From Chrysopilus asiliformis (taxonomy: Eukaryota > Arthropoda > Insecta > Diptera > Rhagionidae), in the NCBI GenBank assembly GCA_964034945.1, contig OZ035961.1, positions 95,156,020-95,220,019 of the forward strand: a DNA stretch of 64,000 bases. The letters run 5' to 3'. Under the pieces are notes generated by a model, which saw nothing but the letters and a program-made list of their open reading frames with translations, was not told the DNA's origin and searched no databases. This document shows, piece after piece, positions 12,882-23,897 of this stretch (its first letter is position 1; every line of letters starts with the position of its first letter). A program made the translations under genes and the position numbers.

Positions 12882-13941
12882 CCCAAATAGCATTTTAGGC
12901 AGCAAATATGATGTTTATCCCCATAGTTCGTCACCATGCAGATCACGGCGATAAGCAATTTATGTAGAAAACACGTCCTTAGTCGTGCGTATGAGACGCG
13001 CAACGACACACATAGTGGGGAACACTTTTCTGCGGTTTGCTACGTCGCAATTATAACGACAGGGACGTAATTAGTCGCCTCAAGCTTTATGCGAGCGTCA
13101 TCTGACGGCATTATATCACACAAATCATCGAGCGGGTTTTCTTTCTCCCTCGAATTCTTACTTAGCTTGGGTGAGTCAACAGAGATGAACAATAAAAACG
13201 TAAACAGAAACGAACAAGAAAAATCTAATGGCGATAAATTAATGGAAACTTTTTGTGGAGTATTATTTTATAATGGACTTTTCTTCCGATTGCATGTCGT
13301 GATTTTAATTGCCATTAAAATTTTTCGGCAATATTGGATCTGAAATTTAAACAAATTTTAATGGGCCATCAAATTATTTAGTTTTCAATGAAAAATTTCT
13401 TTAATTTTATTTTACCGGTCAAATTTATTTTTTCTTTTGCAATAAAATTTTGATGCCAATAAAATTGCGCTGTTTCAAAAATGTCTGCTATCCACTTTTT
13501 ATGCAATATCCTTCAGTCATTCGCCTGAAATAAGAAATTTAATTCTCGAAACGTAATCGTTTTCATCAAATGTCAGTGAGAAATATGGCGGCTGAAGGCA
13601 TCAATTTTTTTTGGTGTTTCTCAGACGGGGAGCTTTAATGAAACTTTAGTGGTAGCAGTTTCGTCACTTTTTCCATCACACGCTTCTTCAAAATTAAACT
13701 GACGTTCAGGCTCCACAGCCAATCACTATTTCGGCCCGAAAACCATCAAATGCTGCTCTATCGCCGCAGGATTTTCATGAAGCGAATGTTGCCCCAAAGA
13801 TCGTGCTCGTCACTTCTTTCGCTTCTTTTACGCGGATGTGAATTATAGGTGTAAATTTTTAATCCCGATTGTGTAAATTTCTACTCTTTCAAGTCGCAAA
13901 GAACAAATCTCATGTTCCCGTACTTTTCGATGCTGTTTGGG
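12882..13941. mobile_element. Third, more diverged copy of the CCCAAATAGCAT element, TSD 'TA'
   Basis: 1,060 bp. Left end CCCAAATAGCAT, right end the inverse of CCCAAACAGCAT. TA flanks both sides (12880-12881, 13942-13943). Scattered substitutions and small indels relative to the 57103 and 60358 copies suggest it is older. Confidence 0.87.
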
Positions 13942-16129
13942 TATAGTGATGTTTGCCTTTTTTTCTGTACTTAAAGCGCTCCAGACCGGACCAGGCCAAG
14001 TCCCATTTAGTTTTGTATGCATAGCTGGTCCTTGCTTCAGGAACGAAATAAAAAGGACCAGCCGGAGGTATGCAAGAAGTGACATACGAGGACCTAGGGT
14101 GGTTAACATAATTAAATTTTCCTTTCCTTCATCTTGATCCTGACTAGAAATTCTGGCAATGCAAACCATATAGATATTTGTATAACTAGCACTCGACACT
14201 ATCATAAAATAGATTTTTCAGGTAAACAGCATATATTTGAGAAAGGGATAACCTTTCGTGAAAGTTCGGATACGATTTTGCTCGTAAAGGAATTTCGTCT
14301 CCACATAGAAAAACCTGTACTTTCATAGCTGAGTAAAAAAAGAGGAAAATATTAGCAAAAGACATCATCAACATATAAAGCAGTTTTTCGGATAGTATCT
14401 GAACGATGTCTCCATATATGCATATGTGGTATTTCTGTGGGAATCCTTTTCAAATGAGATTTCCATTTTATTGTGGGAGAAAGGCGACACTATAGCGAGT
14501 TCTATGTGCCCTAAAGAAGGATATTACGAGGATTACATGATTTCTGTTTATTGTGCAAAAGAGCAAATTTGCGTACACGACAAACCGTGTTACCACTACA
14601 TAAAATCACATTCTCATCGTTAAAACGATTTGTTTCCTTTTTTTTTCTCAGTCAGCGCTGCACATATACTGCAATTATATTTCCTGTTTAACTCGTTGTC
14701 CCCACACTGATCCTTTTTGCTGCTGTCTGCTAAGGATCTGTGCTCGTTGCCAACCATATTTTAGATAATGTTGGGGAATCAGGATAAAACACTTTACAAG
14801 GATGAGCTTTGGAGGAAGGTTCATTCGGTGTCTAAAAGTTGGTCGTCGTTTGCATCCTTATTTATGTATAAAAGGTGAACGTGTATAGCATGTTGTGAAT
14901 CAGTTTCACTTGAGCTTTGCATATGATGGAGTTCAACTATCTTCAATTGTGCTTTCAACAGAGACTAAAAACTTAATGGATTCGTTAAGACGGAGATCGG
15001 ATTGTTTTCAGTGGTGTCGTGGAAAGTAGCATCCATGATAGTGGTTCAGTAGTCTTCACATCCTTTGCTTGCTTCTTGGTTAACGTTAAGGCGTACAATT
15101 AAATACGGTGTTCACAAAATGTACAAACAGATATACTTTCGCCGTCATAATTTCGTATTGTACTATTTGTAGGTATTTATGCTCAGTTTGTATACCAATT
15201 AGTTCTGCTTGTATGCTTTCTAAGAGTAAAGAATTGAATCGGATTAAGAGCTTTGTCTTCCTTGAATTAGCTGTTTACTGTGACTTTTATTTGTAAATTA
15301 AACAATGTTTATGTATTGGTACCACATATTTGTTATACGGATTGCTTTATTTCCGTAGAATATGAAATCACTTTAAATTGTATTGATGAAAATATTTTTA
15401 ATTTGGCGTTAAAAAAAACTCTCTAGATCTTAAAAAATACTTTTGTATATTTAAAATAATACTTGACTTTGGTAAAATTTTAATAAAGAGAAATAACTAT
15501 GGTCCAATTTCAGTAACAAAATGGTTTTTTTTGTGATTCGCATTTTGTTTTAAATCGTTAGTTGGAGGGGGAGGGAGGTGAAGGCACAACAACATTTTTT
15601 AACACATGTTATGTACTTGATATTCGATCACACAAGAGAGTTTTCCGTTGATTTTTTCAATAAATAAATGGAAAATTCTCAAATTTAATATCTTAAAATT
15701 CGTTTGACTCAATGTTCCCCCTACTTCTGATCCCCTCGCCTGCTACCCTCTTAACCGTTATAGCAATTTTGACGCGGTTTTCGACTTTGGTTAGGTTTTC
15801 CCCGAAGAGCATTTTCGCCCACTAACATCGACCCCTCCCTTTGTCTGCGAAGCCCCCCCCCCCCCCTTAGATTTCTTGAACCGTTTATCCAATTTTGAGG
15901 CAATTCCCGCCATTGAATAGATCGGCCCTTAGGCAAAGTTTTCGCCTATCCCTTGCATGTAAACAAATTTCCCATACGTACGGTTTTCAAAAGTAACAAA
16001 TCGAAGTTAATTTTTAGATTTTTTTTTGAACTAGAATCTAGGAAGGTACTACTACACGAATTCCGTTTTCTAAAATTGTCTTAAACAAGATTGCGGTGCC
16101 CTGTCGTAGGACGCGCCCTAGTTCTAGAT
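13942..16129. other. Unannotated intergenic stretch
   Basis: Holds short open frames only, a C-run near 15850 and GGGGGAGGGAGG near 15565. No homology recognised. Confidence 0.5.
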
Positions 16130-16433
16130 CAGGGGTCATCAAAGTAACTGTCGCTCCCTTTGCAATCAAAATTTATAACCAAAACAAATTAAAATACAGT
16201 TCAATGAAACACAATTTTCCACGGCAATGGCTTGACACGAACTAATTTAAAATGAAATGCGTCATGCTAATAATGCACCGATTCCAACTCAAAGCACGAT
16301 TCGTTTTATTCCTGGGATCCGAAGCCGCAACACACAAGCATTACAGCACACAATAAAAGGTCGATTATAGTGGCTAGGCTGTTAAAGTCAATCTGTGTGA
16401 TGAGCCAGCCGAGCCACTAGCTGATGATGCCTG
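16130..16433. mobile_element. hAT-type MITE, 304 bp
   Basis: Ends CAGGGGTCATCA and the inverse of CAGGCATCATCA (10 of 12 match). Flanks TTCTAGAT (16122-16129) and TTCTAGAG (16434-16441) match at 7 of 8. Confidence 0.78.
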
Positions 16434-17583
16434 TTCTAGAGAATAATTCATGGTAAATTGGTAGAAAAGTACGTGATATTAACTTTTCAGATAAAATATT
16501 TTCAATTTTCCATTGCATAAATTAGAATAGATACAATATACACTGCATTTCCAATTGTTCACAAAAAACGCACTGCATTTGAATAGAAAATAACCCTTGT
16601 TAAAGGTGAGAACAGAGTTAAATCAATTCAGCTCTTGATAGATAAATCTTATTGCTATTCAAATCCTTCTTATTGGCATTTTCCTGGAAAGTTAAGTGAT
16701 CGAATAAGAAATTGTCAAGAAATGAGTTCAGGATTTCGATTTTAACTGGGGAACTCAACAAGAAACTCAATACAAAAGTTAATGTTAAGTTTTTATACCT
16801 GTTTCGTACCGTTGATACACCTTGTCTGTATTTTCTGTACCGCAAATCTATCAATCTGCTTATTCACCTCCGCCTTCATCCCTCTTTAATGATGCCACAA
16901 GGGCAAAAGATTAGCCCATATAGATGCAATTGGCTATGATGGTCTCAATTCGTTGCACCACTTGGAATAAAGTAGAAGTTCCCGGTACTATTTACCACAA
17001 TTGTATTAACTTTTCTTGAATTCCTTGAATTGCGAAAGAAAACCAATTTCTAGATAACTTTCCTACTTAAGTGGATTTTCGTCTCAAGATTGAAAGAAGA
17101 AAATTATTTCTATTTTTCCGTTGCCTCCCATTCGTTTTCTCTCATTTCCTAAGATATACATTTTTAGTTTCAATTCAGGGGGTTTTTTTTTCTTAATTTC
17201 ACTTTATTGGAATGAGCTCCTTTTTGAAGAAGTATTGGAATTTGCTACTAAATCGATTTTACTCGATTAATTCTTTGCTCTGTCATTAAGTATGCATTTA
17301 GCTGGAAGGCAAAAGAAACAAATTCTCTCTACCTACCGTATAGTTTCACTTTTAGTTCAGACGATTTGAATCTCAGTAATTAAAAGCTTCAACAATTAAG
17401 AAGAAATTTCTTAATTGCAATACAAATCAGAATTTAATGCGCTTTGAAGTTCCAATTAAATATTAAGCGAAAATTGTATCTGCAATTACCTAAGTTTTAA
17501 TCATTTAAAAAAATTTATTTAATTAAAAAAATTAAATCAGGAAATTCTCATATCAAGTGGTCTAAACATATTTTTTTACAATA

Positions 17584-18575
17584 CCCAAGAAACACAAAGA
17601 GGTTACAATCCGGTAACGTAACCGGTTTAAAACTATGGTTACAAGGCGCATATGTTACAAATTTGGTTTCTGTAACGTGACTGAAACTTTTCCGATACCG
17701 CTATGTCACCGGAACCGCCACGTTACATTTGTAACGTCACCTATACACAGTTAAGGTAACAGCGAGGTGACTAGTAAACCGATATTATACTTTTTGGTTT
17801 CTATTGTGTTACAAAAAAACTTCTCTGTGAAACCAATTTGAAACTTTTATACACTATATTTGTGGGTGACATAGAACCCACCTAGATTCTTTTGGGTTTC
17901 AATTAGGTTACAATGAAACTCGTTTAAAACGTTTTCGTGTACCCTGTAGAAACTTTCAGGTTACAGTGGCGTTACACTGAAACACGTTTAAAACATTTTC
18001 GTGTAACCCTCTAGAAACTTTCTGGTTACAATGAAACTTTCAGGTTACAATGAAACTTTCAGGTTACAATGAAACTTTCAGGTTACAATGAAACTTTTAG
18101 GTTACAATGAAACAATGGCGCTACACTGTAACCCTCTAGAAACTTTCAGGTTACAATGGTGTTGCACTGGAACTCATTTAAACGTTTCGGAAACGTTTCT
18201 TTGTGACCCAATTGAAACCATAGAAAAACGGGTTTCACTAAACCTCCTCTGAAACCTGAAGGTATCAAATGAGTTACTAAGTAACCTCTTTTTTCCATCC
18301 TTTGCAAATTGGTTACGAAATAAGTGTTTCGGAAACGTTTCTTTGTAACCTCTAAAAGCAAAGTTGAGAGTAGGTTTCAGTGCACCTTACTACAGACCGA
18401 AAGGTTTTATCCGTGTTACAAGACAACCATAAATTTCAGTACGTTGCAAATAAGTTTCAAAATAGCAGTTTCACATACGTTACTTGGTAACTAGTTACAT
18501 AGTAACCAATATGTACCCAATTTTGTCAAGTTCGAAAAGTTACATTGTAACCAGGATTACAAATGTTATTTTGGG
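17584..18575. mobile_element. 992-bp element with CCCAA ends, packed with GTTAC/GTTTC motifs
   Basis: Left end CCCAAGAAACA, right end the inverse of CCCAAAATAACATTT, TA on both sides (17582-17583, 18576-18577). The ends resemble the CCCAAATAGCATTTT family. The interior is filled with TGWAAC in both orientations: about 32 GTTAC/GTAAC and 27 GTTTC/GAAAC by hand count. It includes a 19-bp tandem repeat near 18010-18113. No protein recognised. Confidence 0.8.
18010..18113. repeat. 19-bp tandem repeat (GAAACTTTCAGGTTACAAT), about five units
   Basis: Consecutive units of GAAACTTTCAGGTTACAAT with minor variants (TTTCTGG, TTTTAGG) inside the 17584-18575 element. Confidence 0.9.
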
Positions 18576-18589
18576 TATTTGCGTGACCA

Positions 18590-18960
18590 TGTCTTGACCA
18601 TATTTTGGACCATATTTTTTTTTTGGGCCAAGCAAAAGGATAAAGGATTAATAAATGTGCGTCGCAGGCGAAATATTTTAAAGAAAGTGCGACGCAAAGA
18701 GTTAAATCAACTACACAATCCCATGCGAAAATTAACTTAATTTTTCACGGTGTTTAGATTCCATAAATAATGGCTACAAAAGCGCCGCAGGCGAATATTT
18801 TAAAATACATACGCCATTGGTGGAAAATCGTTGTAATTATAACACTTAAACACTCAATTGAAAATTCCGGGACAAAAGTTAATTGAAAATTAAAAAATTG
18901 AAGATTCCGGCGCAAATATTATGTTTCCGGGACACCGGGCCAACATGCCTGATTGCGAAA
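18590..18960. repeat. Degenerate relative of repeat D
   Basis: Contains GTGACCATGTCTTGACCATA, GTCGCAGGCGAAATATTTT, GCGCCGCAGGCGAATATTTT, TTCCGGGACA twice and CCAACATGCCTGATTG, the inverse order of repeat D motifs. Confidence 0.45.
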
Positions 18961-21900
18961 CTGTCCCAGGTGGACGTCTGCTCTCCCTATTAATAACGCA
19001 GTTTCGGTCTAACGCGGTATTTATTGTTTTCTTCTTAAAAATTAAAATAAAACGTTTGAAAATATATATTTTTTAACTGGAAATTGCAAAACCTTTTTTT
19101 TTTGGAAGCCTTTTCCTCAATTGTTGAAGGCAAGGTTCAGTTTTCTTTTAGAGAAAAAAAAAACATTTAAGAGTTATTTTTAGAAAAAACCTTTAGTTTT
19201 ATTTTTAGAAAAAATATTTAAACGAACCAAATCTTTTACCCTATTTCAGTTCAGTTGTGAAACCGAAAACCATTTGAGAAGCAGAAATTTCCGAATAAGT
19301 TGCTATTTTCAGTTGTTTAATTACCCCAGGTGTAATTACCGTTTAATGAAATTACCAATTGAATTTATCAATTAGTCGAAAACAATGGATCTAATTTCTG
19401 TTTTTTTTAATCAGGCGGGAATAAATTTCAATAAACACCACATAAACGAATCGTAATTTATAACAATCCTTAATCAGATCAACAAAATCGACCGTAATAC
19501 GAGTATAATAATAGCAGCAACAACAATTTCAAAATGAACGTGTCCTTATTACAAAAGTCGCGTAGTTAATCTTATAGGGGTTTTTGAAATACGTTGCCTA
19601 GAGGGTCAAAGCCGCAAAACACTAACCGACAAAATGTCGAATCATTCGAATAGAACTTAAGGGGGGTCTTATAATGTCTAGACCCATAATGGGCAATCAT
19701 TATCCCAGTTTAATGCGAGAACATAATTTACAATGGTCCGACAAAGCCATTGTTCGACACAAGAAATATATTTATCGAAATGTTATGTGAGTCTGTTATA
19801 CGCCGTCCAATCGTCTAAAATACTTGACTATAAAATTTTCAAACCAACTATGGGGGTTCTACATTTTGGAACTCATGATTTTTACAACCCTTTATGCTCA
19901 GGATAAATTTATATGGGGGCGGGCATGACGCATATGTATTTGTATTTATCCATAGGTGCGGGCTAAAACCATTCCGGAGTCAAACCCTCAAATAATATCA
20001 AAACTGTTGAGTCTTCAGAAAAACTAATTACATTACATCATTTATTTCCCGGCAAAGAAATCTGGTGGGAGATGTGGTGGAAACAAGACTGTAGACAGAG
20101 AAAACCGGATTAGGACCGGGGCGGCGGCATCCCATCAACAAAAGCCCAGGCACTTAGCGAAAAGGACTGACTGATTTTATAGGATAGGCGGGCATCAAGG
20201 AATCTTACGAAAAATTGTCGGGTCGTGTCAGATCGGAGATCGGGTCGAAGGTTAGATTATATGCTGTTGGGATTGTAGTTGAGATCTAGGGTATGGGATT
20301 ATTTCCTCAATTGTTGAAGGCGAAGGAGCGCTCCGGTGAATCGATTGGCAAATAAAATTTCCAATAAGCAATGACAAATAGCACACAGCGAGTAGTCGCT
20401 GATGGCAATGTTTTATGCTCGCAACTGGGAAATGTGGAGAATGTAGCATAAAATCCTGGTATCGGTCAAACGGGCGACAGGAGTTGGAATCTGTATTCTT
20501 CTGATTCCTGTATCCCCCGTCCAGAAATTCGCTTCCCGTCCCAAAATCTTCCACACATAGCATGAATCGCGACCGCGTAAGACCAACCATAAGGTGGTGG
20601 TGGGATCTGATGGCAATGACGATGGCGGAAGGCAAACTTTTATTAGGTAAAACGTCAACGTAAATGTAGCGTTTTATTGTCGCCATTGATTGTTCGCCAA
20701 GGAGAAAAGGTTGAAGACTTCAATAAAGTTTAAAAGCCCAATTTAATTCTTTTATAATCCCATCAGTTTAATAGCTAAAGCTTTTGTTCGATACGATTCC
20801 TATTCTATGAGTATTCATTGTACTCCTATCGGTCTATAACCTATACTCTGCTATGGGCCGTCTGTATTTTCATCTTATTTTCATCAATTTTCTTTATTAT
20901 TATTGATGGGACCATTCCTAGTGTTATGTTGCCTTATGCTTTTTTGCTATATTATGTATAAGTTCAACATAACAGACGTAACGAAATGATCTGATGGATA
21001 TACTTCACTCATTATTTCTGACCTAATTGCTTTAGTTAGGAAAATTCTGAAAATGCTTTAGATGATAACAAAGTTTATTAACTCCATGTCCTGTCTTGGG
21101 CGAGAGCTAACGATCTCAAAGTGTCTTACATCACTTTTGGGTCGCTAAGTCATAAAGCAAAGAAGGTTACATTAAATAAGATACTGTTGTGGTGTAAAAA
21201 TGAAAAAAAAAAAACGATGGTAAAAGTGATTAATATGCTTCTAAAGTGGGGTTAATTTTTATCCATTGTAGATTTTTTTTAAAGAGATATGAGCAAAAAT
21301 ATGTGGTAACATAAAATAGAAAAAAATCATTTTATAATTCAGTAACTCGAATAGTGATTTTCCATAAATTTTCGTAATATAAGGTGACCAAATGTCCGCA
21401 AGGAAGGAGCGGGATAATTGTTTGTGACGAAAAGGATTCTAGTTACACAATCTGGGCATTGGTGGATTCGGCATCAAAATCGTTTCAAAGAACCAGGAGA
21501 TGGCGGGCGAGGGGTTTTACATATAATGAAAAACGTGGGGGCTAATTTAGGTGAGTATCACTTTTTTGAGAAAGTACTTGTCAAACAGGAAAAACTGAGT
21601 CAAGATTGATTTAATGGATGAAGAGATCTGACTTCTATCTACAGGGGAGACAAATCAGAGAATAGGCAAAGCAACAGGCGGTAAATTTCAAGGCAGTGGG
21701 TGTCATTTTATTTTATGATAATCGAAAAGACACAAAAAATGGAAGTACTTTTCGTTTGATATCGTGTAGCTTTTAATTTATAGGTAAATTCTACCTAACC
21801 GGTAAAAAAATTCACCTGCGGCGCATTTCCGAAATTTGCCTTCCCTTCACGAATTTTAAGTTACATCGCATTCTTCAAAAAAAATTCTCCTGCGGCGCAC

Positions 21901-22207
21901 ATATTAGTCCGTAGCATATTTTATTTTTGTTTATATACGAGACAAAAGTTTTACTTTTTTAAAAACAAACAATACCGTTTTTGAATAATTCTATAACTTT
22001 TTCTCTGCGGTTCTCATTTTAATTTATTGTGCAGGCAGATATATTTTTCTTTACAGATAATAAAACTGTAAAGAGGATAATTTTTGACATTTTGGATTTT
22101 CTCAGAAATTCGTTTTTGCCCAGGTCGGCGAGATCTGAAAGAGATAGCGGGGTTGATCACAAAATCCGTAATGCGAATTTTGGAATTTTTAAGTTTAACT
22201 CTGGTAT
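18961..22207. other. Intergenic stretch with one unassigned open frame and CTGCGGCGCA motifs
   Basis: Apart from the frame at 20252-20686 and two ACCTGCGGCGCA-type motifs at about 21815-21900, nothing was identified. Confidence 0.5.
20252..20686 (-). CDS. Unassigned 144-codon open frame in a less AT-rich patch
   Basis: The longest open frame without simple sequence or known transposase. It reads MATIKRYIYVDVLPNKSLPS... with ordinary residue composition. The surrounding 20040-20700 is richer in G+C than its neighbours. I recognise no family, domain or splice context, and overlapping frames on the same strand are also open. Most likely it is chance or decayed repeat, but it is the best candidate for an unannotated exon downstream of Sema-2a. 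Confidence 0.15.
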   Translation of the reverse strand: MATIKRYIYVDVLPNKSLPSAIVIAIRSHHHLMVGLTRSRFMLCVEDFGTGSEFLDGGYRNQKNTDSNSCRPFDRYQDFMLHSPHFPVASIKHCHQRLLAVCYLSLLIGNFICQSIHRSAPSPSTIEEIIPYPRSQLQSQQHII

Positions 22208-22338
22208 TGAAATGTTAAAAATTAGCGTAACGTATTTTATGGGCAGCCCATTATAACCTCCCCCACTTCCGTTTTCCAACCTTACAAAGGTATAATGGGC
22301 AGCCCATAAAATATATTTCGCTAATTTTAGGCATTTCA
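22208..22338. repeat. Foldback repeat with TGGGCAGCCCA in each arm
   Basis: TGAAATG...AAAATTAGCG...TATTTTATGGGCAGCCCATT is repeated inverted about 30 bases later. Arms are about 50 bp. Confidence 0.85.
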
Positions 22339-22521
22339 AATTTTCCCCTCACAAAGCTTTTTCTGCGATTTTCTCGAAAACGGAGAGTCATATCGAAAAA
22401 TGTAAAATGTGTTTTGAATATGATTTTGCAAACTTTTCCTACTCAAAATCTAACCGAACAATGAATTAGAAAAATATCGGTTGTGAAAAATATCGGCTGG
22501 CCTAAAGCCCAATTCAAACTA

Positions 22522-23143
22522 ACGATTGCGATTACGATTGTGATTACGATTATGATTACGACTACGATTGCGATTGCGATTGCGATTGCGATTACGATTA
22601 CGATTGCGATTACGATTACGATTACGATTACGATTACGATTACGATTATGATTACGATTACGATTACGATTATGATTACGATTACGATTACGATTACGAT
22701 TACGATTACGATTACGATTACGATTACGATTACGATTACGATTACGATTACGATTACGATTACGATTACGATTACGATTACGATTACGATTACGATTACG
22801 ATTACGATTACGATTACGATTACGATTACGATTACGATTACGATTACGATTACGATTACGATTACGATTACGATTACGATTACGATTACGATTACGATTA
22901 CGATTACGATTACGATTACGATTACGATTACGATTACGATTACGATTACGATTACGATTACGATTACGATTACGATTACGATTACGATTACGATTACGAT
23001 TACGATTACGATTACGATTACGATTACGATTACGATTACGATTACGATTACGATTACGATTACGATTACGATTACGATTACGATTACGATTACGATTACG
23101 ATTGCGATTCCGATTGCGATTGCGATTTCGATTGCGATTACAA
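22522..23143. repeat. (GATTAC)n hexanucleotide array, about 103 units
   Basis: Seventy perfect ATTACG units from 22681 to 23100, with variant units (GCGATT, TGATT, CGACT) only at the edges. The same hexamers form part of the flanking inverted repeat, so the array very probably grew from it. Confidence 0.97.
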
Positions 23144-23155
23144 TTGAAGGTTCCC

Positions 23156-23213
23156 GACCAATGAGATCAAAGCTTTCAAGTATAGGGAGATGAAAGCTTT
23201 GATCTCATTGGTC
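23156..23213. repeat. Perfect 22-bp-arm hairpin beside the hexamer array
   Basis: GACCAATGAGATCAAAGCTT plus TC at 23156-23177 is repeated as its exact inverse at 23192-23213, around a 14-base loop. Confidence 0.95.
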
Positions 23214-23243
23214 GAGGAAACTCAATCGTAATCGCAACCGTTA

Positions 23244-23563
23244 AGCGGCCCCTACACGTTCAATTTTTCAGTCAATCATCGCATGCTATGCTAGCATTTA
23301 GAACGTCTATGGTGATGCTGTCAATCAATTCGTCATTTCAGTGTAATTTTTAGTAGTGAAAAGATGGCGCATATAAAAGAAAAAGTTTTTTGGAAATCCT
23401 TTTTCGAGTTATACAGACATAGAAGTGAGTTGTGGATGACGAAAAGAGAAAAATATAAGGAGAAACATTTTTTAATTAATATTTGTGCTGTGTGCTGTCG
23501 GTTTGGCTGTTTCGAATTAACTGATGCTTGATTGACTCCAAGATTGAACGTGTAGGGGCCGCT
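23244..23563. mobile_element. Harbinger-like MITE nested in the right end of another MITE
   Basis: Ends AGCGGCCCCTACACGTTCAA inverted (21 bp perfect, similarity to about 37 bp). TTA at 23241-23243 and 23564-23566. 320 bp. The 3-bp TTA duplication and GGCCCC-type ends fit PIF/Harbinger; that assignment is inferred. Confidence 0.88.
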
Positions 23564-23583
23564 TTAGTCTGAATTAGACTTAA

Positions 23584-23694
23584 CCCTTTCAGTCACCACG
23601 TACACTATAGTGTACACACTTTTCAGAAGCCATAACTCATAACTTGACTTGGTAGAAAGTGTGTACACTATAGTGTGCGTGGTGACTGAAAGGG
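23584..23694. mobile_element. TTAA-flanked near-palindromic MITE, 111 bp
   Basis: TTAA at 23580-23583 and 23695-23698. Ends CCCTTTCAGTCACCACG inverted, continuing with TACACTATAGTGTA in each arm, so arms are about 40 bp. A further copy of just the right end (ACTGAAAGGGTTAA) lies at 23884-23897. Confidence 0.88.
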
Positions 23695-23897
23695 TTAAAT
23701 GCATTTGTGACCCAATTTTGATTTTTTGAGTAAAAAGCTGGACTACAGTGGACGTAATTTAAGAAAAATTAAAATTTTTGATTTTTTTTTTATTTATTTT
23801 TTTTGTTGTAAATGAATACTAATAGCTTAAACATCATTAATTTGTATAGAGAGTATTTTTAACCCCCATAGAAAAAAATATGTACTGAAAGGGTTAA

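Larger units (their letters stand above)
22506..23580. mobile_element. MITE (TAA-flanked, Harbinger-like) containing a giant hexamer array
   Basis: Left inverted repeat AGCCCAATTCAAACTAACG continues into GATTGCGATTACGATTG. The right one reads, inverted, AGTCTAATTCAGACTAACG continuing GTTGCGATTACGATTG, about 31 of 35 identical once a nested MITE (23244-23563) is removed. TAA lies at 22503-22505 and 23581-23583. The interior is almost wholly the hexamer array plus one perfect hairpin. Confidence 0.72.

Noticed and set aside
22681..23100. Hexamer array as telomeric DNA
   Set aside because: The unit is GATTAC, not the insect TTAGG or vertebrate TTAGGG type, and it lies inside a MITE.
22483..23193. 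A 236-codon open frame reading alternating Ile-Thr
   Set aside because: It is the translation of the (GATTAC)n array; a 6-bp repeat without stops stays open in some frames by necessity.
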